From Marivivens niveibacter (GTDB lineage: Bacteria; Pseudomonadota; Alphaproteobacteria; Rhodobacterales; Rhodobacteraceae): a stretch of 64,000 bases of DNA. Where the stretch lies: NCBI RefSeq assembly GCF_002150005.2, contig NZ_MSPP01000001.1:248001-312000 (forward strand), given 5' to 3'. Shown piece by piece: positions 26,095 to 33,843 of this stretch (positions are counted from its first letter, which is position 1; each line of letters begins with the position of its first letter). Below the pieces are notes generated by a model. The model ran no database searches. It was not told the origin of the DNA and worked only from the letters and a program-made list of their open reading frames with translations. Position numbers and translations under genes: made by a program.

Positions 26095-29000
26095 ATGTCT
26101 GACGAAATGGACGAAATTTGGGCTCTCTATCTGGACGACGGTGCGCAATCGCTCGACCAGATGGAAAACGCTCTGCTTGCCCTGCAAGAAGGGGATGAAG
26201 CATCTGCTGGCGAACACGTCAGTGCCCTGTTCCGAGCTGTGCACACCTTCAAGGGCAACAGCCGCGTTCTGGGTCTGGCGACCGTCGAAAGCCGCGCACA
26301 CCTGTCAGAAGATTTGATCGGTCTGGTCCGCGACGAAGGCGTGCCGCTGGACGAAGAAATCATCGATATCCTGCTGTACGCAGGCGATGTGTTGCGCGAA
26401 ATGTTGGAACAGACGTCCGCCAATCGCGCAGACGTTGATGGCAGCAGCTCCGAAGAGTTGATGGACCAGTTGCGCGACAAGATCGCGCGCTGCAAAGGTG
26501 AAGACCCCGCAGCTGCGGCTGGTGGCGATGCTGCCCCAGCCGAGGCAGAGGAAGCCGTAGCCGAACCAGTCGCTGAAGCCGAACCAGAAACGGTCGCGGA
26601 AGACGCACCTGCCGAAGAACCTGTAGCCGAAGCAGAGCCCGAAGAGCCTGTGGCAGAAGAAGCTGCAGAGACAGAGGTTGCCGCAGAAGAGCCGCAGGCC
26701 GAACCCGAAGCGGTTGATGAGCCAGAAGAAGCTGCCGCAGAAGCAGTTGAAGAGGCTGAAATGCCGGTACAGGCTGCATCAAAACGCCTGATCGACGACC
26801 CCAGCTATCGCGATATTTTCAGCGGCATGTCCGAAGGCGCGATTGCGAAATTCCGCCAGTTCATGACCGACTACCCCGGTGATGTATCGGGCACCTACGC
26901 GGCTGCAAAGCGCGAGGCAGACAACCTGCATCACGCCGCCGGACAGATGGGTCTAGATGAATGGGCTGAAACGCTATCGGCGTTTATGGAGCAACCGGAA
27001 TCCAATGCCGAAACAGGCGTCGAATTGCTAGCGGCCCTTGTTCTGCGCCTAGAAGAGTTGACCCGTCTGGACCTGACAGACGAGGTCATCACCGAAAACA
27101 CCTCTGACGCGACATTCTTTGAAGCGATCAAGGATGCTTTGGGCATATTGTCCGATATCGGAACGAACTGGAGCGTTGGAGAAGAGCCAAACCCAGAGCG
27201 TGTTGCCACAGCCGCTGCGCACATCCGCGAAGTCAGTGATGGCCGCGGCCTTATCCGTGTTGGTGACGCCACCAAACGGATCGAAGAAGCAACCAACACC
27301 AAAGAATATCGCGCTGCCGAACTGTATCTGTATGAAGAACTGGCAGCCGTTGAAGGTGTATTGAAAGACGAAGCCGCTGCATCGTCGATCAGCCCGTCCG
27401 AATTGCTGCGTGCATGGTGTGCCGAACATGCCTTTGACACGCTGGCAGCAGTTGATGGCGCCCTGATCGGTCTGAAAAAAGGCGGCGAAGTCGATAAACA
27501 TTACAGCGCGTTTTCGCGCAACATGCGCCTGATTTTCCACGCTTGTATCTATCACAAACTAGATACAGCTGGTCAGTTGGCTATGTCGCTGATCGACTTG
27601 TTCGGCCGCGTTCAAACATCGCATTCCGCGCCAGATAGCATCCTGATGCACATCGCGCGCGGGTTCACCGACACAATCGAATTGGTTTTCGACGCGTTAG
27701 AGCAGGGCGAAATTCCAGACACTGAAAATCTGGATATCCTGTTTGAACAGGCATCGAATGCGGCGTTCGCCCAAGAAGGCACAATGACCGCGACGGCGAT
27801 TGAACGTCGCCTGCGTCTGCCTGATCGTTTCCACCGCGTTTTGTCGCCCGAAAGCGTGCGTGCAGCGTCTGCGTCGATCGAAGCGAGCCATCATTTCATT
27901 ATTATCCGCACAGACATCAACAGCGATGTCGAATTGGCGGAAAAGTTTCTGGAATGGATCAGCGCGCCAAATATTCATTCGATCACCAACGTCACCGTTT
28001 TCCGTGACGAAGAAACGCTGTTCGATTTCTTGATCGCATCGCCTTTGGACGAAACCGAGGTTCTTTCGGCGCTGACCGAAATGGATCCGTCCGGTAAATT
28101 GCTATCCATCGACGAAGCGCTAGAGGACCACGCTGCCGAAGTATCGGAAGACGAAGGTTCGCTTGCTGGTGATGTGGATCAGCCAATCAGCCAAGGTCCA
28201 GGCCTGACCTCTGAAATGTTGGAAAGCATTTCCGAAGTCGCCGCAAGCCAAGCGATGGTGAACCATATGCTGTCTGATCTGGCGGAAACTGGATTGGCAG
28301 AAAGCGTCGAAGCCGCGCTGCGCATGGCAGACAAAGACCTTGAAGGTAGCAGTTCGACCATCCGCAAGGTGGTGTCTGAATTTACCTCGCGTCTGCAAGA
28401 GGCCGCGCAGGTCGAAGCGCAGTTGGTCAGCCAGATGGCGCATCTGCAAGAACAGACCGTTGCGATCCGTTCGCGTCCTTTGGATATGCTGATCCGCCCA
28501 CTAGAGGCACTGGTTGGCACTCTGTCGCGTAAAAATAAGACAGAGGCGAAAATGACCAGCGCAGGCGGTCAGATGTCGATCGACGTGACGCTGATGGAAC
28601 ATTTGCGTAAAATGCTGCGCGTGTTGCTGACGGAACGTCTGTCCGACGATAAAGCGCCGCAGAACATCCACATGTCGTTCCATCGCGATGATGAACGCGT
28701 TTTGGTGACAATCGAAGACGATGGTCAGCCAATGGACGAAGCGGGCCTACGGACCCAGCTGGATATGCATCTGAAATCGACATCCAGCGATCTGCGCCTG
28801 ATCGAGTTGCCAGGCAACAAAGGCATGCGGTTCCACATTTCGATGCCTTTGGCGATGGTCGTGCTAGAAGGCATGGTCGTGGGCATTGGCGGCATCCGGT
28901 ATGTGATCCCTGTCGATACGATCCAGTCGATCGTGCAGCCACGCGAATCCGCACTGCGTCCGATTTCCGCTGCGAATGGCCGTATGGTGCTGCGTATGGA

Positions 29001-29292
29001 AGACGGCAGCATGATCAGCGTACATTGTATGGATGATCGCAAAGCCACCAGCATGCGTGATGCAGATGCCAACGGAAACCGCCGCGTGTTCGTGGTGCTG
29101 GGCGTTGGTGATAAAACACTGGCTGTGCCTGTCGACGAACTGCTGGGTCAGCAGCTTGTGCTGTTGCGTCCGCTGCGCGGGGTGCTGCGGCAGATGCGAA
29201 ACCTGACCGGTATCGCGCTTTTAGCAGGGGGCGAGGTCGGAATGGTGCTTTCGACAAACTCTTTAATGTCAGATGCGGTCGAAGCGGCATGA
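26095..29292 (+). CDS. cheA: Split chemotaxis kinase partner: Hpt, long linker, CheW-like domain (CheA3-like)
   Basis: A 1065-residue protein. The P1/Hpt domain is at 1-125 with the phospho-accepting His50 in AVHTFKG. A Glu/Ala/Pro-rich linker (about 140-225) leads to a large helical region (about 230-790). A degenerate kinase-like segment follows (about 800-930; the N box reads HLRKMLRVLL and lacks Asn, though EDDGQPMDE remains), then P5 to the end (about 930-1065). It should receive phosphate from the CheA4-like protein and pass it to CheY. In R. sphaeroides CheA3 the region between P1 and P5 is a CheY6-P phosphatase; the same is inferred here. Confidence 0.93.
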   Translation: MSDEMDEIWALYLDDGAQSLDQMENALLALQEGDEASAGEHVSALFRAVHTFKGNSRVLGLATVESRAHLSEDLIGLVRDEGVPLDEEIIDILLYAGDVLREMLEQTSANRADVDGSSSEELMDQLRDKIARCKGEDPAAAAGGDAAPAEAEEAVAEPVAEAEPETVAEDAPAEEPVAEAEPEEPVAEEAAETEVAAEEPQAEPEAVDEPEEAAAEAVEEAEMPVQAASKRLIDDPSYRDIFSGMSEGAIAKFRQFMTDYPGDVSGTYAAAKREADNLHHAAGQMGLDEWAETLSAFMEQPESNAETGVELLAALVLRLEELTRLDLTDEVITENTSDATFFEAIKDALGILSDIGTNWSVGEEPNPERVATAAAHIREVSDGRGLIRVGDATKRIEEATNTKEYRAAELYLYEELAAVEGVLKDEAAASSISPSELLRAWCAEHAFDTLAAVDGALIGLKKGGEVDKHYSAFSRNMRLIFHACIYHKLDTAGQLAMSLIDLFGRVQTSHSAPDSILMHIARGFTDTIELVFDALEQGEIPDTENLDILFEQASNAAFAQEGTMTATAIERRLRLPDRFHRVLSPESVRAASASIEASHHFIIIRTDINSDVELAEKFLEWISAPNIHSITNVTVFRDEETLFDFLIASPLDETEVLSALTEMDPSGKLLSIDEALEDHAAEVSEDEGSLAGDVDQPISQGPGLTSEMLESISEVAASQAMVNHMLSDLAETGLAESVEAALRMADKDLEGSSSTIRKVVSEFTSRLQEAAQVEAQLVSQMAHLQEQTVAIRSRPLDMLIRPLEALVGTLSRKNKTEAKMTSAGGQMSIDVTLMEHLRKMLRVLLTERLSDDKAPQNIHMSFHRDDERVLVTIEDDGQPMDEAGLRTQLDMHLKSTSSDLRLIELPGNKGMRFHISMPLAMVVLEGMVVGIGGIRYVIPVDTIQSIVQPRESALRPISAANGRMVLRMEDGSMISVHCMDDRKATSMRDADANGNRRVFVVLGVGDKTLAVPVDELLGQQLVLLRPLRGVLRQMRNLTGIALLAGGEVGMVLSTNSLMSDAVEAA

Positions 29293-29300
29293 CTTTTGCA

Positions 29301-29327
29301 AACGGCGTCCTAGGGGCGCCGTTTTTC
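29301..29327 (+). terminator. Terminator of the chemotaxis operon
   Basis: AACGGCG (29301-29307) and CGCCGTT (29317-29323) form a perfect 7-bp stem followed by TTT, nine bases after the cheA3 stop. Confidence 0.8.
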
Positions 29328-29417
29328 GTTGGCGTCCCAGACTAACATTTTTCTGGATCTGACGTTCTTTAACTTAACCACGAGGAAACGCGGACCCATG
29401 TCAGGAGAGGTGTCGAG

Positions 29418-29813
29418 ATGACATTTGCAAACGCCAGATCGTCCTATCGAAAGGCCGAAACGATCAAACCGGTCGAACCTACCGATCCGCACGAAATCAT
29501 TGGCGTGACATTGCGCGAACTGGAAAAATCCTTGCGGGTGATGGCAGCGGCCAAAGCCAATGGTGGGGCCTATCCTTCGCAGCACGTCAACCGCGCGTTT
29601 ACCGCGATCTATATTCTGCAAAGCAGTCTGGATTTCGACAAAGGCGGAGAGATCGCAACCAACCTGTTCCGCGTTTACGAATTCTGCCGTCTTCAGGTCG
29701 CAGAGGCATTCGCCAAGAACCCTGATGCGCAGCTGGAACAAGGCGCAGAGCATATCGCAGGTATCCTGTCCGCGTGGGATGAAATCGGCGGACAGGCAAA
29801 GGCGCCGGAGTGA
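29418..29813 (+). CDS. fliS: Flagellin export chaperone FliS
   Basis: Binds the C-terminus of unexported flagellin. The family signature SLDFDKGGEIATNLFRVYEF is followed by the helical C-terminus ending ILSAWDEIGG. At 131 residues it is normal for FliS. AGGAG and GAGAGG lie just upstream. No promoter was found in the 90 bases after the che terminator. A FliT-position gene follows. Confidence 0.93.
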   Translation: MTFANARSSYRKAETIKPVEPTDPHEIIGVTLRELEKSLRVMAAAKANGGAYPSQHVNRAFTAIYILQSSLDFDKGGEIATNLFRVYEFCRLQVAEAFAKNPDAQLEQGAEHIAGILSAWDEIGGQAKAPE

Positions 29814-29818
29814 TCCAC

Positions 29819-30160
29819 ATGGACCTGAAACGCGCTCATGTCGAACGTCCAGCCATGTTGGCCATCCTGATGGGTGGTTTAGGCCATGACGTTTTGGATG
29901 CCGCGAAAAAAGGCGAAAACGAACTGGTGATGGAGCTAAGCAATCGCCTACGTTACATGGCCGACCGTATGCAGGGTTGCGCCATGACCGAAGGTGATAA
30001 GGCGACGCTCAGACAGGCTCTGCTGGCCGCAGAGCGCACCGTACGCACCGCCGAGGACATCCTAAAAGATAAACTGCGTGGGCAGCGCCTGGGCGATAGA
30101 AACCGCCCTGCGTATCGCCGTACTGAATCGGTACGCCCCATGCCAGGTGGGCGGTCATGA
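29819..30160 (+). CDS. Small helical protein in the fliT position
   Basis: A 113-residue protein, mostly helical for residues 10-85 and basic at the C-terminus (KDKLRGQRLGDRNR). No family is recognised with confidence. It follows fliS by 5 bases, which is where fliT lies in many gamma-proteobacterial flagellar operons, so a chaperone or regulatory role is plausible. I use the ATG at 29819 (CGGAG upstream); a GTG at 29810 is the alternative. Its stop overlaps the ATG of the next gene. Confidence 0.75.
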   Translation: MDLKRAHVERPAMLAILMGGLGHDVLDAAKKGENELVMELSNRLRYMADRMQGCAMTEGDKATLRQALLAAERTVRTAEDILKDKLRGQRLGDRNRPAYRRTESVRPMPGGRS

Positions 30161-30363
30161 CCGCCTGCCGTCTATGCCTGTTTTTACGGGTGTTTCTGCC
30201 GTCTGCTGCTGCCCTGATATTCTTGATCGGGTTTATGCCCGACATCGCCACACCTTTTGGTGCAATAACGCCGACACCGATGACGATCGCAATGATCGTA
30301 CCGATTGTCGGCGTTCCAGGTTTTTTCGTGAAATACTGGATGTGGCGGAAAACCCGGCACTAG
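30157..30363 (+). CDS. Small two-helix membrane protein
   Basis: A 68-residue protein with hydrophobic segments at about 8-27 and 40-58 and a basic end (KYWMWRKTRH). It is not recognised. Its ATG overlaps the previous stop (ATGA), which supports it being a real third gene of the fliS unit. Its stop codon lies in the loop of a bidirectional terminator. Confidence 0.65.
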   Translation: MTACRLCLFLRVFLPSAAALIFLIGFMPDIATPFGAITPTPMTIAMIVPIVGVPGFFVKYWMWRKTRH

Positions 30364-30371
30364 GCCGGGTT
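30351..30371. terminator. Bidirectional terminator holding two stop codons
   Basis: AACCCGGC and GCCGGGTT form a perfect 8-bp stem with a 5-base loop ACTAG. The TAG in the loop is the stop of the plus-strand gene, and the stem end overlaps the stop of the minus-strand 55-codon gene. On the minus strand the stem is followed by TTTT. Confidence 0.85.
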
Positions 30372-30537
30372 ATTTAGCGTCATTCAAATAGTCAGACACC
30401 GGAACGTGCCGCGTGGTTTCGCGCCCGTGGTCATCGAACGATGTGATTTCGATCATAACTGTACCCGCTTGCGGGGCAGGGGCCGGTGCAGGCCGAACGG
30501 GAACAGCGCGGGTAAGGGTGCGTGGTTGGGTATTCAT
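30370..30537 (-). CDS. 55-residue protein with its own sigma-54 promoter
   Basis: A short gene that length filters would miss. It starts MNTQPRTLTRAVPVRPAPAP, has a Pro/Ala-rich N-terminal third, and ends in a compact polar domain (VMIEITSFDDHGRE...VPVSDYLNDAK). AAGGAG lies six bases before the ATG. A -24/-12 promoter is 32 bases upstream and a terminator sits exactly at its end. Function is unknown. Membership of the sigma-54 (flagellar) regulon is inferred from the promoter. It lies downstream of a FliL-like gene on the same strand. Confidence 0.75.
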   Translation of the reverse strand: MNTQPRTLTRAVPVRPAPAPAPQAGTVMIEITSFDDHGRETTRHVPVSDYLNDAK

Positions 30538-30568
30538 GGCAGGCTCCTTTACTGGGTCACAGTCTCAG

Positions 30569-30585
30569 AGCAAATTTCATGCCAT
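30569..30585 (-). promoter_or_regulatory. Sigma-54 promoter of the 55-residue gene
   Basis: The minus strand reads ATGGCATGAAATTTGCT: TGGCA, G and TTGCT with exact spacing and one change (C to T) in the -24 box. The predicted start near 30558 gives a 21-base leader that contains AAGGAG. It lies at the stop codon of the FliL-like gene. Confidence 0.8.
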
Positions 30586-31055
30586 CATTGCATCGCGTAA
30601 GAGGTAATCAATACTTCGCGGACGGGGCTGGGGTCTTCGTCAGTTCCTACCTGTAGGTTCACCGCATGACGAACCATTGTGGGGATAAGGCGGCGCAATT
30701 GCTGTGTGTCGCGCGCCTGAAGGCCTGCCTCTTCGATCGCCTGAGTGATAACGGCATCTAAACGTCCATCGCGGTTACCGATGGATTCCCACAGACCTTC
30801 TGCGATTGGAGTGCCTTGATCCACCATGAAGGACAGGCCCACAGCGACCTTGCGATCAAATTGCGGAATGCTGACCGTCATTTGCGGATAGGCGATATAG
30901 TCTGGCGTCCCCATCGCGACAGGTTCCGTCACGGCGACCTCTGGTTCTTCGACCACAATTTCCGGCGCACCAGATAGCGTGCCGGACAGCCCCATGCCAA
31001 AAGGCACCATGACCATGATAAAGCCGACAAAGCTGATGATTTTGTTGCTGTCCAT
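30585..31055 (-). CDS. FliL-like protein (second copy)
   Basis: The 156-residue product has one N-terminal membrane helix (about 7-27), a Glu/Val-rich linker, and a periplasmic domain ending PVREVLITSYAMQ, which parallels the FliL C-terminus EDVFFTSFVLQ of the copy at 9668-10261. I therefore read it as a divergent FliL paralogue, perhaps for the stator or a MotB partner. It is divergently arranged to the gene at 31233. A weak -24/-12-like sequence at 31160-31176 (GT instead of GC at -12) lies upstream. Confidence 0.7.
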   Translation of the reverse strand: MDSNKIISFVGFIMVMVPFGMGLSGTLSGAPEIVVEEPEVAVTEPVAMGTPDYIAYPQMTVSIPQFDRKVAVGLSFMVDQGTPIAEGLWESIGNRDGRLDAVITQAIEEAGLQARDTQQLRRLIPTMVRHAVNLQVGTDEDPSPVREVLITSYAMQ

Positions 31056-31148
31056 GATGGGTCCGAAATTGAAAATCTGTATATTCAGTTACGGATGAAA
31101 TTGCGATTTTGTTGCTGTACCAAAGCCCAAATCGTCAAAATCAAAAGG

Positions 31149-31171
31149 ATAGTTTTTTTGACAAAAACTAT
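31149..31171. promoter_or_regulatory. Perfect 9-bp inverted repeat between divergent genes
   Basis: ATAGTTTTT and AAAAACTAT are separated by TTGAC. It lies in the 177-bp divergent region between the FliL-like gene and the gene at 31233 and overlaps a weak -24/-12-like site on the minus strand and a TTGACA on the plus strand. A divergent position argues for an operator rather than a terminator. Confidence 0.5.
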
Positions 31172-31182
31172 GCCATCGGAAC

Positions 31183-31209
31183 TAACATAATCGCGCAAGT
31201 TGCCGTTTT
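31183..31209 (+). promoter_or_regulatory. Candidate FliA promoter of the gene at 31233
   Basis: TAAC at 31183-31186, a 15-base gap, then GCCGTTTT at 31202-31209 resembles the sigma-28 arrangement TAAA-N15-GCCGATAA. The predicted start is a few bases before the ATG at 31233. Confidence 0.4.
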
Positions 31210-31232
31210 GATCTGTAACAGGTTTACCCTTT

Positions 31233-31670
31233 ATGGATCACGACCCGATGAATACTCCGACCAGCCGCGCATTGGTGCCGTTCAACAACACGCTACCAGC
31301 CCGCGCGACACAAACAGAAACCAATGCCCAAACGGCCTATGACCAGCACGAACCCGCGCCGGTTGATTTTGCATTGGTACGTCGGGAAACCCATTTGAAA
31401 GATAAGGCAGATGTTGAAAAATATTTGCCAGATATCTTGGGTCGCGCGTTGGCGCGGATTTGGATCGATAACCAGTTTCGCGACCGTTTCGCAGCTGGGC
31501 CAGTTGAAACTTTGGCCGCTTATGGCGTGTACCTGCCGCGCACCATTTCGATTGATTTTGTGACCGTCGGTACGCCGCGCCCGCAGATCGTTGTTTATGA
31601 ACAGCGGTTCCCCGGCGCGCCGCGTCGCAAGTTGCTGTATTTACGTCTATCGATGGTTGCGGGGCGCTGA
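31233..31670 (+). CDS. Protein resembling the nitrile-hydratase-type leader (NHLP) family
   Basis: The 145-residue product has a disordered N-terminus (1-55) and then a domain (about 68-125) reading LARIWIDNQFRDRFAAGPVE, followed by TLAAYGVYLPRTISIDFV. This pattern is that of the nitrile hydratase alpha-like leader family (WxDxxFRxRxxxxPxxxLxxxGxxLP). There is no double-Gly cleavage site and no obvious core peptide, so it is not a convincing RiPP precursor. It is followed, with a TGATG overlap, by a Sel1-repeat gene. Its role inside a flagellar island is unknown. Confidence 0.7.
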   Translation: MDHDPMNTPTSRALVPFNNTLPARATQTETNAQTAYDQHEPAPVDFALVRRETHLKDKADVEKYLPDILGRALARIWIDNQFRDRFAAGPVETLAAYGVYLPRTISIDFVTVGTPRPQIVVYEQRFPGAPRRKLLYLRLSMVAGR

Positions 31671-32293
31671 TGAAACGGCTGTTCGTCATATCATCTGTAA
31701 TGGCCTGTCTGGCTGCCGCCGCCCCTGCATCTAGTTTGCAAGAGGCGATGGATATGTATGCCGCTGGCGATCCTGCTGGCGCAGCTGCGGCATATAGCGA
31801 ATTGGCACACGGCGGAAATGCCCGCGCGCAGTTCAATTTGGCGCTCATGTTCTATGCAGGCCAAGGCGTGCCGCAGAATTACAGCGATGCTTTTGTTTGG
31901 GCATGGCGGGCAAAACTGCAAGGCGTCCAGCAAGCTGAGGTGCTGATCGGGCGCGTTGTGGATTCTATTTCGCGCGACGAACGTACCGCATTGGTGGATG
32001 TTCTATCGGCGGAATTGGCACCAAAAATTGCGCAGGGCGACGCCAAAGCGATGCTTGCAATGTCCATAATCCAATCGGATTTGTTGCCGCGCCCTGATTT
32101 GGTGCAAACCTATGTGTGGCAATCGCTGTCTGTCGTGGCGGGACTGGATGCCGCTGCAACGCTGCGCGATGAAACGTTCCGCGGCCTGTCAGCACGCGAT
32201 CAAGTCAAAGCCCAGACTGAGGCACGCGTTGCGTTTGATAACTGGTGCGAAACAGCAACCGTTCCACAACCTGCCTGCCGCGTAATCCGCTAA
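31670..32293 (+). CDS. Periplasmic Sel1-repeat protein
   Basis: The 207-residue product has a signal peptide (1-21, cleavage after APASS or nearby) and Sel1-like repeats, the clearest GNARAQFNLALMFYAGQGVP around residues 48-68. Sel1 repeats are protein-binding alpha solenoids. A conserved-looking C-terminus holds two cysteines (NWCETA, PACRVIR) that could form a disulfide. It is translationally linked to the preceding gene (TGATG). A scaffold role in the envelope is plausible; the partner is unknown. Confidence 0.82.
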   Translation: MKRLFVISSVMACLAAAAPASSLQEAMDMYAAGDPAGAAAAYSELAHGGNARAQFNLALMFYAGQGVPQNYSDAFVWAWRAKLQGVQQAEVLIGRVVDSISRDERTALVDVLSAELAPKIAQGDAKAMLAMSIIQSDLLPRPDLVQTYVWQSLSVVAGLDAAATLRDETFRGLSARDQVKAQTEARVAFDNWCETATVPQPACRVIR

Positions 32294-32299
32294 CCCACA

Positions 32300-32335
32300 A
32301 AATGCGAAACCCTGTCAAATGACAGGGCCGCATTT
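32300..32335. terminator. Bidirectional terminator-like hairpin
   Basis: AAATGCG (32300-32306) with CGCATTT (32329-32335) encloses CCCTGTC-AAAT-GACAGGG. It is a long nested stem between convergent genes ending at 32293 and 32358. A-rich and T-rich flanks serve both directions. Confidence 0.75.
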
Positions 32336-32357
32336 AGATGGTCAAACTTGAAAAATT

Positions 32358-32747
32358 TTAGTGTTTGCGAAACCGTGCGATGGTTTCTGCATCTTCGACG
32401 CTCAGACCCAATTCGGTGCTGATGTGCGACGCGCTTTGGCCTGTGCGGGCCATTGCAATGGCTTCCTCGATCATACGTTCGCCGGCCAGCCAATCCATAT
32501 CGGATTGCAGATTGCGGATGTCGTCATGGACGCGGTGGATCAGGTCCGCCTGATGGGCTTCGATCCGGTTTGCGACGCCTGACAGGCGTTCATCGATCTG
32601 TGCGATCAGATCCACGTTTTCTGTTGGGCTGCATGCGGCAGCCTTCGCTTTGCGAACACGCAGGGTGTAAAACGCAATCACGAAAGCCCCGAGCAGGGCA
32701 ACGGCGGCGTATAGGACCGTCGGCGTCATCAATCCAGGCAAAGTCAT
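32358..32747 (-). CDS. DUF2802-like membrane protein
   Basis: The 129-residue product has one N-terminal transmembrane helix (about 9-30), a coiled-coil stretch (about 45-90) and a C-terminal helix-turn-helix-like tail (IEEAIAMARTGQSASHIST then LGLSVEDAETIARF). The tail pattern resembles the DUF2802/DUF6115 proteins often found in flagellar clusters. It is the last gene of the flgP-flgT-flgA-flgM unit, 19 bases after flgM. Confidence 0.7.
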   Translation of the reverse strand: MTLPGLMTPTVLYAAVALLGAFVIAFYTLRVRKAKAAACSPTENVDLIAQIDERLSGVANRIEAHQADLIHRVHDDIRNLQSDMDWLAGERMIEEAIAMARTGQSASHISTELGLSVEDAETIARFRKH

Positions 32748-32766
32748 GCCGTGCTCTCCGGTGTAG

Positions 32767-33084
32767 TCAAGAATTCAGTTCGAGGTAGCTTTCAAACAGG
32801 CTATCCGTGATCGCGTCCAGATCGATCGGATAGTCTCCATTCGCAATCTGTTCCTGCAACTTGGTCACCAAAGCCAATTCGATCGGCGGTTGCTTGAGCT
32901 CCTGAGGAACGCTCACAATCGCTGATTTGATTTCCATAGTGTCACCCGCCGGCGCGCCAGCAACTGGCGACGCTGGAACAGCCGTTCCGGCGGATTTATT
33001 ACCTTTTAGACGTGCCGCGCTCGCGGCGTCGTCTGCAGCGCGCTTTAACTGCGGGGCGCCACCCGAGTTAATTGAGTCAACCAT
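32767..33084 (-). CDS. flgM: Anti-sigma-28 factor FlgM
   Basis: Binds and inhibits FliA until it is exported through the finished hook. In 105 residues the disordered Ala-rich N-terminus (MVDSINSGGAPQL) and the C-terminal sigma-binding helices (VTKLQEQIANGDYPIDLDAI, then TDSLFESYLEL) match FlgM. It lies 36 bases after flgA, the classical neighbour. Its target FliA is at 38952-39671. Confidence 0.93.
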   Translation of the reverse strand: MVDSINSGGAPQLKRAADDAASAARLKGNKSAGTAVPASPVAGAPAGDTMEIKSAIVSVPQELKQPPIELALVTKLQEQIANGDYPIDLDAITDSLFESYLELNS

Positions 33085-33120
33085 CTGAGACCTCCATTCG
33101 TGGCCAGTAACGGCAGGTAA

Positions 33121-33840
33121 TTAAGGAATGTTAGGGCGTAGAATGACAGAGTTTTCGCCATTTACGATTCCGTTCACAATTTCCCCGGACGATAGATTTC
33201 GAAGCTCGATAACATCGCCCAACCTTCCATTTTCTAGTGCTTCACCAGGGGCAACCACTGAAATCGCCCCAACTGATACTTGTAGTGCAAGAGGCGTGCC
33301 GCTTTGGACCAGCCAGTCGGGTTCTAGGTGACGTAGGTGCAAAATTTGTTCGGCACCCAACGTGGATTTCAGTCTGCGACCGATAACCAATTGTGGATCA
33401 ACAAAAATATCTGCCGCTGATCGTGTTGATCGGGGCACCAATGTCACGTCTGCAGGGCCGATCATTTCGCCGATTTGCATGGATCGTTTCAACGCAACGA
33501 CCATCATCTGATCAACATCGGGCGAAACCGCACGGGTCGGGCGGTCGGCTGGTTGAAACTGCGGAGCCGGTAAATTTGTGCGCATCGCGCGGGTCCAGCG
33601 CGGGTTTGGGCACGAAATTTCTGCTGTCGCCCAACCGCCGTTTAACGGGGCGATAGATGGCGTCGCGTTACATGCTGGAAATGGGCGGATTGGGGCATTC
33701 GGGCGCGGGTTCTGAATACCTGTTGCGCGCATGGCATCGGCCACCAGCTCTGCGGCCTGAGTGCCGGATATGCCGCGACTGTAATCGGTTTGCGCCATTG
33801 CTGGTGATGCCAGCAGGGCAATGATCCATAACGCCCGCAT
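33121..33840 (-). CDS. flgA: Flagellar P-ring chaperone FlgA
   Basis: Periplasmic chaperone for FlgI. In 239 residues it has a signal peptide (1-17), a Cys-containing N-terminal half, and the SAF/FlgA domain (about 100-235) with MQIGEMIGPADVTLVPRSTR and the C-terminal VIELRNLSSGEIVNGIV. It lies between flgT and flgM; the flgT stop is 3 bases upstream of its start. Confidence 0.93.
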   Translation of the reverse strand: MRALWIIALLASPAMAQTDYSRGISGTQAAELVADAMRATGIQNPRPNAPIRPFPACNATPSIAPLNGGWATAEISCPNPRWTRAMRTNLPAPQFQPADRPTRAVSPDVDQMMVVALKRSMQIGEMIGPADVTLVPRSTRSAADIFVDPQLVIGRRLKSTLGAEQILHLRHLEPDWLVQSGTPLALQVSVGAISVVAPGEALENGRLGDVIELRNLSSGEIVNGIVNGENSVILRPNIP

Positions 33841-33843
33841 CTG

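Noticed and set aside
29398-29421. Seven-codon ORF overlapping the fliS start
   Set aside because: ATG to TGA overlaps the fliS ATG, but the site is short, its ribosome-binding site is poorly spaced, and chance is a good explanation.
31160-31176. Sigma-54 promoter for the FliL-like gene
   Set aside because: TGGCA and spacing fit, but GC at -12 is GT and the leader would be about 94 bases. Too weak to list as a promoter.
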